A stretch of 12,454 bases of DNA. Source: an uncultured Atopobiaceae bacterium (GTDB lineage Bacteria; Actinomycetota; Coriobacteriia; Coriobacteriales; Atopobiaceae). Location: contig CANPVI010000027.1 in assembly GCA_947581665.1 (NCBI GenBank), positions 1-12,454 of the forward strand. Reading direction: 5' to 3'. Both the position numbers and the translations under genes were made by a program. Below, in pieces: positions 1 to 6,005 of the stretch; position 1 is the stretch's first letter; every line of letters begins with the position of its first letter. Under the pieces are notes generated by a model. That model ran no database searches, had not been told where the DNA came from, and saw only the letters and a program-made list of their open reading frames with translations.

Positions 1-122
1 TGGACCGCGTGGCCGTCATGGTCGACGGGCGCATCGTCGCGCACGGCGGCCCCTCGCTCATCGCCGACATCGACGAGCGCGGTTTCGAGGCCTACGAGGC
101 CGCGAGTGCGAAGGAGGCGTAA
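1..122 (+). CDS. sufC: SufC, Fe-S assembly ATPase (3' end only)
   Basis: This is the last 39 codons of an open frame that enters from the left edge and stops at TAA 120-122. The visible peptide contains VMVDGRIVAHGG followed by L-IADIDERGFEAYE. This matches the C-terminus of SufC, the ABC-type ATPase of the SufBC2D scaffold complex, where a 'V-GRIV--G' strand precedes a helix with '-GFE/GY-'. The Walker and signature motifs lie outside the window, so the family call rests on this tail and on the sufB gene that follows directly. sufB starts on the very next base after the stop, so the two genes are surely one operon. SufC hydrolyses ATP to drive conformational change in SufB/SufD during cluster assembly in the cytoplasm. 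Confidence 0.88.
   Translation, partial: DRVAVMVDGRIVAHGGPSLIADIDERGFEAYEAASAKEA
111..117 (+). promoter_or_regulatory. Shine-Dalgarno of sufB
   Basis: AAGGAGG lies inside the last codons of sufC, six bases before the GTG at 123. This strong site fixes GTG 123 as the sufB start even though it directly abuts the sufC stop codon. Confidence 0.8.
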
Positions 123-1550
123 GTGAGCGCCCCCTCCACTCCCAAAAAGCGCTCGGAGGTCGCCGACGTCGATCGTTCGCTCTACGACTTCGTGAAGAGC
201 GAGGAGGGCTACGAGCGCTTCGACGACGGGCTCTCCGAGGAGATCGTGCGCGAGATCTCCGCCAAGAAGGACGAGCCCGACTGGATGCTCGACCTGCGCC
301 TTCGTTCGCTCGAGATCTACGAGCGGACGCCGATGCCCGAAAACTGGGGCCCCTCGATCGAGGGCCTCGACATGGCGCACATCTCCACGTACGTCACCTC
401 CGGGGCCGATCAGGCCACGAGCTGGGAGGACGTGCCCGACGACATCAAGGACACCTTCGAGCGCCTCGGCATCCCCGAGGCCGAGCGCACGAGCCTCGCG
501 GGCGTGGGCGCCCAGTACGATTCCGAGCTGGTCTACCACAACATGCGCGAGGAGGTGGCCGAGCTCGGCGTCGTGTACTCCGGCATCGAGGAGGCGCTCC
601 ACGAGGGCTGGGAGGACGTGATCCGCGCGCACTTCATGAAGCTCGTGCCGCCCACCGACCACAAGTTCGCGGCGCTCCACGGCGCCGTGTGGAGCGGCGG
701 CTCCTTCGTCTACGTGCCCGCGGGGGTGACGCTCCCCTACCCCCTCCAGAGCTACTTCCGCCTGAACGCGGCGGGCGCGGGGCAGTTCGAGCACACCCTC
801 ATCATCGTCGAGCCGGGGGCGGACCTCCACTTCATCGAGGGCTGCTCGGCGCCGAAGTACAACGTGGCCAACCTCCACGCCGGCTGCGTGGAGCTCTTCG
901 TGGGCAAGGGCGCGCGCCTTCGCTACTCCACGATCGAGAACTGGTCCAAGAACATGTACAACCTGAACACGAAGCGGGCCCGCGTGGAGGAGGACGGCGC
1001 CATCGAGTGGGTGAGCGGCTCCTTCGGAAGCCATGTGTCCTACCTCTATCCCTCGAGCCTCCTCATGGGCGCGCGCTCGAGCTGCGAGTTCACGGGCATC
1101 ACCTTCGCGGGCGCGGGCCAGGACCTCGACACCGGCTGCAAGGTGCACCTCGCCGCGCCGGACACCCGGGCCTCCGTGGCCACGAAGTCCATCTCCAAGG
1201 GAGGCGGCGTCTCCACCTTCCGGAGCTCCGTGGTGGTGACGCCTGCGGCCGAGCGCGCGAAGGTCTCGGTGTCCTGCCAGTCGCTCATGCTCGACGACGA
1301 GAGCCGCTCGGACACCATCCCCGCCATGGACGTGCGCTCCGCGAGCGCGCAGGTGGGCCACGAGGCCACGATCGGGCGCATCTCCGACGACACGATCGCC
1401 TACCTCATGAGCCGCGGCATCGGCGAGGACGAGGCCCGCACCATGGTGGTGAACGGCTTCGCCGAGCCCATCTCGAAGGAGCTCCCGCTCGAGTACGCCG
1501 TCGAGATGAACAACCTCATCAAGCTCGAGATGGAAGGGGCGATCGGATGA
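123..1550 (+). CDS. sufB: SufB, Fe-S cluster scaffold protein
   Basis: 475 residues, close to the usual length of about 465-495. SufB is the core scaffold of the cytoplasmic SufBC2D complex, on which sulfur and iron are assembled into a nascent cluster. The C-terminal beta-helix family signature is clear: SCQSLMLDD with Cys385, aligning with the essential sulfur-accepting Cys405 of E. coli SufB; GHEATIGRI with His413-Glu414, aligning with His433-Glu434; then YLMSRGI, NGFAEP and the family-typical C-terminus ELPLEYAVEMNNLIKLEMEG. The N-terminal part has a YERTPMPENWGP motif at about 66-77, as expected for SufB. The GTG start is chosen for its SD site and its position right after the sufC stop. 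The stop TGA overlaps the ATG of sufD (ATGA, 1547-1550), indicating translational coupling. No key residue is missing. Confidence 0.97.
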   Translation: MSAPSTPKKRSEVADVDRSLYDFVKSEEGYERFDDGLSEEIVREISAKKDEPDWMLDLRLRSLEIYERTPMPENWGPSIEGLDMAHISTYVTSGADQATSWEDVPDDIKDTFERLGIPEAERTSLAGVGAQYDSELVYHNMREEVAELGVVYSGIEEALHEGWEDVIRAHFMKLVPPTDHKFAALHGAVWSGGSFVYVPAGVTLPYPLQSYFRLNAAGAGQFEHTLIIVEPGADLHFIEGCSAPKYNVANLHAGCVELFVGKGARLRYSTIENWSKNMYNLNTKRARVEEDGAIEWVSGSFGSHVSYLYPSSLLMGARSSCEFTGITFAGAGQDLDTGCKVHLAAPDTRASVATKSISKGGGVSTFRSSVVVTPAAERAKVSVSCQSLMLDDESRSDTIPAMDVRSASAQVGHEATIGRISDDTIAYLMSRGIGEDEARTMVVNGFAEPISKELPLEYAVEMNNLIKLEMEGAIG

Positions 1551-2647
1551 GCGTGCTCGAGAAGACCCTCACGGGCGTCGACGCCGCGCGCGCCCAGACG
1601 TGGAACTGGCTCGCCATCAACGAGACGACGCTCGAGGTTTCGAGTGTCGTCGAGGCGCGTGCCGCCGATCTTGCCGCATGGGCGGGCGACGTCCGCCTCA
1701 TCGCGGGCGCCGAGGCGCAGGCCTGGCTCGACGAGCTCACCTCCGAGCCCATCGTGGGCGTCTCCAGCGGCGAGGAGACGCACTCCGTGCTCGCCTTCCT
1801 CGGCGACGTGGAGGGCGAGGACCTCGACGTGAGCGCCATCTCGCTCCTCTGCGAGGAGGGTGCGGCGGGCGATGCCACGATCATCGCGGCAGGCGAGGCC
1901 GCCACCACGGCAAACACCTGCAGGCTGCGCCTTGAGAGGGACTCCTCGGCCACGGTCGACATCCTCGTGGCGAGGCCCGAGGACGCGCTCCACGTGCAGA
2001 GCTTCGGGGCCACCCTCGAAGACGACGCGTCGCTCACCCTGCGCATCTGGATCCTCGGCGCGGCGAAGACGACGCTCGCCATCGCCTGCGATCTCGAGGG
2101 CGCCCGTTCGCGCTTCGCGAGCGAGCTTCGCTACCTCGCCGGCTCCGAGGAGACGATCGACGTCACCTACGACGTCCGCCAGCTCGGTCGCGCCACCGAG
2201 GCCGAGATCGGCGCGTCGGGCGTGCTCGAGGGCAGCGCGGAGAAGACGCTGCGCGCCTCGATCGACCTCGTGCGGGGCTGCAAGGGCTCGAAGGGTTCGG
2301 AAAGCGAGACCGTGCTCGTGGCGGGCGACGGCGTGCGCAACAAGACCCTCCCCGTCATCCTCTGCTCGGAAGACGACGTGCAGGGCGATCACGGCGCCAC
2401 CATCGGCTCGCTCTCGCCCGAGCAAATGGGCTTCCTCGCGAGCCGCGGCCTCTCCGAGGCCGACGTCGTGGCCCTCGCGGGGCAAGCCATCATCGACGAC
2501 GCTGCGAGTGCCCTCGGCGATGCCGCGCTTCCCGAGATCGTGGGCTGGACGCGAGCCGCGCGAGGCCCCGAGGCGGCTGCCCAGGCGGCCGACGCGGGCG
2601 CCCTCATCCACGGAACCTTCTGCGACGTCGCCGACGAGGAGGCGTGA
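1547..2647 (+). CDS. sufD: SufD, Fe-S cluster assembly protein
   Basis: 366 residues from the ATG that overlaps the sufB stop. An AAGGGG ribosome-binding site sits at about 1533-1538. SufD is the diverged paralogue of SufB that pairs with it in the SufBC2D scaffold. The N-terminal half is poorly conserved, as usual for the family. The diagnostic part is C-terminal: VQGDHGATIGSLSPEQMGFL with His282 in the position of E. coli SufD His360, followed by ASRGLSEADVV. The SufB cysteine is not conserved at the equivalent place, which separates the two paralogues. The frame stays open far upstream, to about 689, but that extension lies inside sufB and is Arg/Gly/Pro-rich shadow sequence. sufS begins four bases after the stop. 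The protein probably has no function apart from SufB and SufC. Confidence 0.94.
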   Translation: MSVLEKTLTGVDAARAQTWNWLAINETTLEVSSVVEARAADLAAWAGDVRLIAGAEAQAWLDELTSEPIVGVSSGEETHSVLAFLGDVEGEDLDVSAISLLCEEGAAGDATIIAAGEAATTANTCRLRLERDSSATVDILVARPEDALHVQSFGATLEDDASLTLRIWILGAAKTTLAIACDLEGARSRFASELRYLAGSEETIDVTYDVRQLGRATEAEIGASGVLEGSAEKTLRASIDLVRGCKGSKGSESETVLVAGDGVRNKTLPVILCSEDDVQGDHGATIGSLSPEQMGFLASRGLSEADVVALAGQAIIDDAASALGDAALPEIVGWTRAARGPEAAAQAADAGALIHGTFCDVADEEA

Positions 2648-2651
2648 AGCC

Positions 2652-3923
2652 ATGGCCGATCTTTGCCGCGCGAGCGGCCTCACCGCCTCCGAGGCCGAGA
2701 ACCTCGAGGTCAACCCCTATAAAGCGGACTTTCCGCTGCTCGCGGCGCACCCCGATCTCGCCTATCTCGACAACGCCGCGACGGCACAGCGCCCCGCCGC
2801 CGTGCTCGAGGCCGCAAGGCGCTTCTACGAGACGATGAACGCGAACCCGCTTCGCGGCCTCTATTCGCTTTCCGTGGAAGCCACCGCCGCCATGGAGGAG
2901 GCGCGCGCCACCATCGCGCGCTTCATCGGCGCGGCGAGCCCCCGCGAGATCATCTTCACCCGAAACGCAAGCGAGAGCCTGAATCTCGTGGCGAGGACGC
3001 TCGGCGAGCGCATGCTCCGCGAGGGCGATGAGGTGGTGATCTCCATCCTCGAGCACCACTCGAACCTCATCCCCTGGCAGGAGGCGTGCAAGCGCACCGG
3101 CGCGACGCTGCGCTGGCTCTACCCCGATCAAGAAGGGTTCTTCTCCCAGGAGGAGATCGAGGCCACGATCACGCCCGCCACGAAGATCGTCGCCATCACG
3201 CAACTCTCGAACGTGCTCGGCATGGAGGTGCCCGTCGCCGCGATTGCGAGGCGCGCACGCGAGATGGGTGCCTACGTGGTGGTGGATGGCGCGCAGAGCG
3301 CCCCGCACCTGCCCGTGGATGTGCGCGCGCTCGACTGCGATCTCTTCGCGTTTTCCGCCCACAAGGCGCTCGGCCCCTTCGGCGTGGGCGTGCTTTGGGG
3401 AAGGCTCGAGCTCCTCGACGCGCTCCCACCCTTCCTCACCGGCGGGGAGATGATCGATTCGGTCTCGCAGGAGGGTGCCGTGTGGGCGCCCGTGCCGCAG
3501 AAGTTCGAGGCCGGCACGCAGGACGCCGCCGGCATCTACGCCGCCGGCGTCGGCATCAAGTACCTCGAGGAGGTGGGGTTCGAGGCGGTGGAGGCGCGCG
3601 AGAGCGCACTTGGGCGCGCCCTCATGGCGGGCCTCGCCGAGCGCCCCTTCGTGGAGGTCTACGGGCCCGAGGATGGCGCCGCCCACCATGGCGTGGTCTC
3701 CTTCAACGTGAAGGGCATCCACCCCCACGACGTCTCGAGCATCCTCGACGGCCAGGACGTGGCCATTCGCGCCGGACACCACTGCGCCCAGCCACTCCTC
3801 ACCTGGCTCGGCACCTCAGCCACCTGCCGCGCCTCGGCCGCCTTCTACAACGACGCCCGCGACGTCGAGCGTTTCCTCGAAGCCATCGACACCGTTTGGA
3901 GCCTCTTCCATGGCCTCGCCTAA
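2652..3923 (+). CDS. sufS: SufS, group II cysteine desulfurase
   Basis: 423 residues; a fold-type I PLP enzyme that removes sulfur from L-cysteine as an enzyme persulfide and yields alanine. Visible residues: DNAATAQRP (40-48) near the N-terminus; EHHSN (134-138), whose His stacks on PLP in the family; VDGAQSAPH (211-219); Schiff-base Lys238 in FSAHKALGP; FEAGTQ (285-290); and active-site Cys378 in RAGHHCAQPL, typical of group II SufS that hands sulfur to SufU. The start is ATG 2652 behind GAGGAGG (2636-2642). Oddities are an N-terminal extension of about 20 residues and NPLRGLYSL where most SufS proteins read N-VHRG-H-L, so the usual His is absent. Family members mostly read GHKM-GP around the PLP lysine; here it is AHKALGP. 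The 3' end overlaps sufU by 14 nt. Kynureninase-like or IscS-type alternatives are unlikely given HHCAQP and the operon. Confidence 0.95.
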   Translation: MADLCRASGLTASEAENLEVNPYKADFPLLAAHPDLAYLDNAATAQRPAAVLEAARRFYETMNANPLRGLYSLSVEATAAMEEARATIARFIGAASPREIIFTRNASESLNLVARTLGERMLREGDEVVISILEHHSNLIPWQEACKRTGATLRWLYPDQEGFFSQEEIEATITPATKIVAITQLSNVLGMEVPVAAIARRAREMGAYVVVDGAQSAPHLPVDVRALDCDLFAFSAHKALGPFGVGVLWGRLELLDALPPFLTGGEMIDSVSQEGAVWAPVPQKFEAGTQDAAGIYAAGVGIKYLEEVGFEAVEARESALGRALMAGLAERPFVEVYGPEDGAAHHGVVSFNVKGIHPHDVSSILDGQDVAIRAGHHCAQPLLTWLGTSATCRASAAFYNDARDVERFLEAIDTVWSLFHGLA

Positions 3924-4398
3924 CCAGCTCTACACCCCCGCCCTCCTCGAGCACGTGCAGCATCCCGACTGGAACTTCGAGCTCGAGGACGCCACGTGCT
4001 CGCACGAAGGCGTGAATCCCTCATGCGGCGACGACCTCACGATCCACGCGCGCCTCGCCGATGACGGCACGATCGCCGAGGTCTCGTGGACGGGCGAGGG
4101 ATGCGCCGTCTCCAAGGGCTCGGCCGACATGATGGCCGATCTCATGGTGGGGCTCACCCCCACCGAGGCGAAGACGCTCTGCGCCACCTTCGGCGAACTC
4201 GTGCGCGGCGAGCTCAGCGCCGAGGACGCCGAGGAGGCGCTCGACGAGGCCGCCTGCCTCGCGTCGATCGCCCACATGCCCGCGCGCGTGAAGTGCGCCG
4301 AGCTCGCCTGGCGCACGATGGACGAGATGCTCGCCGGCGCCACGGAGCCGAGCTCCACCGAAGACGGCCTCGTGCCGGATGCGGGCGACGCGCGGTGA
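3910..4398 (+). CDS. sufU: SufU, zinc-dependent sulfurtransferase
   Basis: 162 residues, IscU-like fold. In Gram-positive bacteria SufU is a Zn protein that accepts sulfur from SufS and passes it to SufBCD, rather than being the cluster scaffold. The zinc ligands line up with B. subtilis SufU Cys41/Asp43/Cys66/Cys128: NPSCGDD gives Cys39 and Asp41, GEGCAVSKGSADMM gives Cys65, and PARVKCAELAW gives Cys129. The spacing between Cys65 and Cys129 fits the SufU-specific insertion that IscU lacks. The start ATG is within the sufS 3' end, with GGAG at 3898-3901. The last 20 or so residues form an acidic, Ser/Pro-containing tail beyond the conserved domain. The TGA stop overlaps the GTG of the downstream regulator (GTGA, 4395-4398). 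Confidence 0.95.
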   Translation: MASPNQLYTPALLEHVQHPDWNFELEDATCSHEGVNPSCGDDLTIHARLADDGTIAEVSWTGEGCAVSKGSADMMADLMVGLTPTEAKTLCATFGELVRGELSAEDAEEALDEAACLASIAHMPARVKCAELAWRTMDEMLAGATEPSSTEDGLVPDAGDAR

Positions 4399-4835
4399 AC
4401 GCACGCCTCACCCAGAAGGGCCGCCATGGCCTTCGCGTGATGGTCGACCTCGCCGAGCACGACGGCTGGGTGTCGCTCGGCGAGGTGGCGGAGCGCCAGG
4501 GCATCTCGAGGAAGTACCTCGAGGGCGTGATGGCGCAGCTCGTTACCGCGGGCTACGTGGAGAGTCGGCGCGGCAAGGGCGGCGGCTACCGCCTCGCGAA
4601 GGAGCCGAGCGCCTATACCGTGGGCTCGATCCTGCGCGCCACGGAGGGCCACTCGCTCGCTCCGGTCGAGTGCCTCGACTGCGCGCAGGATGTGGCGTGC
4701 CCGAAGGCGCTCGAGTGCCCCACTCAGCCCGTGTGGGCCGAGCTTGGGCGCATCACCTCGGAGTTCCTCGATTCGAAGACGCTGGAGGACTTACGCCGAG
4801 GAGGGGTGAGTGCACTACCACAGGTACCGCAATAA
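4395..4835 (+). CDS. Rrf2-family transcriptional regulator, probable Fe-S sensor of the suf operon
   Basis: 146 residues starting at GTG 4395, whose bases overlap the sufU stop. There is no clear SD, so translation probably depends on coupling. The N-terminus LTQKGRHGLRVMVDLA is the classic Rrf2 start. A winged helix follows: the recognition region GISRKYLEGVMAQLVTAGYV and wing SRRGKGGGYRLA (58-69). Cysteines at 93, 96, 102 and 108 include a C-x5-C-x5-C set (96/102/108) with the same spacing as IscR Cys92/98/104, so a bound cluster is plausible. IscR's fourth ligand, His107, corresponds to Gln111 here, so coordination may differ. Function is inferred: feedback control of suf by cluster status. 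Rrf2 genes usually stand first in isc/suf operons; this one is last. The final codons (LPQVPQ) fall within an intergenic repeat. Confidence 0.88.
   Translation: MNARLTQKGRHGLRVMVDLAEHDGWVSLGEVAERQGISRKYLEGVMAQLVTAGYVESRRGKGGGYRLAKEPSAYTVGSILRATEGHSLAPVECLDCAQDVACPKALECPTQPVWAELGRITSEFLDSKTLEDLRRGGVSALPQVPQ
4816..4833 (+). repeat. Copy A of TACC..GGTA.CGCAAT repeat, overlapping the end of the Rrf2 gene
   Basis: The 18-nt TACCACAGGTACCGCAAT is read directly from the sequence. Its inverted counterpart occurs at 4918-4936, where the minus strand reads the same sequence with one extra G after TACCA. The uninterrupted 13-nt core (4821-4833) is exactly complementary to 4918-4930. A third, more diverged copy is on the plus strand at 4925-4943 (16 of 19 matches to copy B). 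The T of the Rrf2 stop codon is the last base of copy A. Confidence 0.75.
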
Positions 4836-4862
4836 TCCCTCCTCGGCGCTCGTAGCATGGAT

Positions 4863-4897
4863 GCAGGGCTCTGCGGCGCGGAGCCCTGCGCTTTTTT
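4863..4897 (+). terminator. Intrinsic terminator of the suf operon
   Basis: The arms GCAGGGCTC (4863-4871) and GAGCCCTGC (4881-4889) pair perfectly over 9 bp around a 9-nt loop. Two bases later comes a run of six T (4892-4897). It lies 27 nt beyond the Rrf2 stop, so it ends the plus-strand suf transcript. On the minus strand there is no T-run after the stem, so it is not an obvious terminator for the kinase. Confidence 0.92.
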
Positions 4898-4903
4898 GCG
4901 AAT

Positions 4904-4957
4904 GCCGAGCAGGCCCGATTGCGGTACCTGCTGGTAGCGCAATTGGGCCTGCTCGGC
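4904..4957. repeat. 54-nt near-perfect hairpin between convergent operons
   Basis: The outer arms GCCGAGCAGGCCC (4904-4916) and GGGCCTGCTCGGC (4945-4957) are perfect over 13 bp. The pairing continues inward through a G:T pair (4917/4944), ATTGCG/CGCAAT (4918-4923/4938-4943), one G-G mismatch (4924/4937) and TACC/GGTA (4925-4928/4933-4936), closing on a TGCT tetraloop. It begins 6 nt past the kinase stop codon on the minus strand, so it may protect or end that transcript, but no U-tract follows it there (the next bases read ATTCGC). A dispersed intergenic repeat or small palindromic element is the alternative. Confidence 0.8.
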
Positions 4958-4963
4958 CGAAAC

Positions 4964-5923
4964 CTATTCGCGCGCGAGGAGGCCTTCGACCTCGGCGGCG
5001 CTTGGCATGGCGCGAAGGGCCCCCTTGCGCGTGGTGACCAGCGCCGCGGCGGCGTTGGACCAGGAAAGGAGCGCGCGGAGCTCGTCTTGCGTATAGGCGC
5101 GCCAGCCGTGCTCGAGGATGAAGTGGATCGCGCTGCCGAAGAAGCAATCGCCGGCACCCGTGGTCTCGATGGTTTCCGCGAGGTGGAACCCGGGCGCCTC
5201 CACGCGGAGGTCGCCTTGGTAGGCGCGCGAGCCCTCTCCTCCGAGCGTGAGCAGGATCAAGGGCACGTCGTAGCGCTCCCTCAGCCACGCGATGCCCTCG
5301 TCATAATCCTCCCGCCCCGAGAGCCATTGGATCTCGTTGTCGGAGATCTTGAGCACGTGGGCGTGGCCCATGCCCCAGAGCACCTCTTTCCTCGCGTGCT
5401 CCATCGTGTCCCAAAGCGGGGGGCGGAGGTTGGGATCGAAGGCCATCACGGAGGCGTTCTGCTCGGCCACCTCGATGGCGTAGCGCGCGGCAGAGGCCAC
5501 CGGTTCAGAGGTGAGCGAGAGCGTGCCATAGCAGAACACGCGGGTTGACGAGACGATGTCCGCGTCCACCTCCTGCTGGGAGAGCATCATGTCCGCACCG
5601 GGATTGCGATAGAAGGAGAAGTCGCGATCTCCGCCAGGAAGCGACGCCACGATGGCAAGCGTGGTGTGGACGAGGTCGTCCCTCACCAGGCCCTTGGTGG
5701 AGATCCCGACTTCCTCGAGCGCGTGCTCGAGCTGCTCGCCGAAGGCATCGCGGCCCACCTTGCCGATGAAGGCGGTCGTGTGCCCGAGGCCGGCGAGCAT
5801 GGCCAAGACGTTGCAGGGAGCCCCGCCGGGGCACGCCTCCATGAGGGAGTTGCCCTGGGGCGATGTGCCACTTTCCGTGAAGTCGATCAACAGCTCGCCC
5901 AAGGCCGCCACGTCGTAGGTCAT
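4964..5923 (-). CDS. PfkB-family sugar kinase, probable fructokinase
   Basis: 319 residues, a normal length for ribokinase/PfkB enzymes. The N-terminus DVAALGELLIDFT is typical of the fructokinase subgroup. The N-terminal PfkB signature appears as PGGAPCNVLAMLAGLG (32-47) followed by FIGKVGRDAFG (52-62). DPNLR is at 163-167. The C-terminal signature ETTGAGDCFFGS (253-264) holds the anion hole and the catalytic base Asp259. The likely reaction is ATP-dependent phosphorylation of fructose to fructose-6-phosphate in the cytoplasm; another ketose or aldose substrate cannot be excluded from sequence. The start ATG is preceded by an AGGGGA site. It follows the aldolase gene in the same direction after 82 nt that include a GC-rich hairpin, so it may be co-transcribed but separately tuned. 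The stop is TAG. Confidence 0.88.
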   Translation of the reverse strand: MTYDVAALGELLIDFTESGTSPQGNSLMEACPGGAPCNVLAMLAGLGHTTAFIGKVGRDAFGEQLEHALEEVGISTKGLVRDDLVHTTLAIVASLPGGDRDFSFYRNPGADMMLSQQEVDADIVSSTRVFCYGTLSLTSEPVASAARYAIEVAEQNASVMAFDPNLRPPLWDTMEHARKEVLWGMGHAHVLKISDNEIQWLSGREDYDEGIAWLRERYDVPLILLTLGGEGSRAYQGDLRVEAPGFHLAETIETTGAGDCFFGSAIHFILEHGWRAYTQDELRALLSWSNAAAALVTTRKGALRAMPSAAEVEGLLARE

Positions 5924-5951
5924 AGCTTCCCCTCTCCCCTACCCGATACGA

Positions 5952-5980
5952 GGGGAGGCGGCCCCATGGACCGCCTCCCC
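5952..5980 (-). promoter_or_regulatory. GC-rich hairpin in the fba-kinase intergenic region
   Basis: GGGGAGGCGG (5952-5961) and CCGCCTCCCC (5971-5980) form a perfect 10-bp stem around 9 nt. Neither strand has a T-run right after the stem, so it is not a standard intrinsic terminator. Read on the minus strand, the 3' side of the stem and the next two bases (5956 down to 5950, TCCCCTC) are also complementary to the kinase ribosome-binding region (5934-5928, GAGGGGA). The hairpin could therefore compete with a structure that hides this site, or simply stabilise or partly end the fba mRNA. Confidence 0.55.
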
Positions 5981-6005
5981 GTTACGCAACTTGCAGCGTG
6001 ATGGT

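Noticed and set aside
689..1546. Upstream in-frame extension of sufD
   Set aside because: It lies wholly inside sufB in another frame. SufD homology begins after the ATG at 1547, which has an SD and the ATGA overlap.
1400..3782. Two long minus-strand open frames (437 and 392 codons) opposite sufB, sufD and sufS
   Set aside because: Both are opposite SUF genes with intact active-site motifs. They cross gene boundaries and show no recognisable domain.
4904..4957. Hairpin considered as a CRISPR repeat or an attachment site
   Set aside because: There is no array of spaced direct repeats and no neighbouring cas, integrase or tRNA gene. Only one hairpin is present in the window.
4810..5548. Plus-strand frames starting in the suf-kinase gap (75 and 209 codons)
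   Set aside because: They run through the terminator and hairpin or antisense to the kinase and have no SD or known motif.
5952..5980. Hairpin considered as a plain rho-independent terminator for fba
   Set aside because: The stem is strong, but the minus strand continues TCGTATCGGG with no T-run, so I list it only as a structural element of uncertain role.
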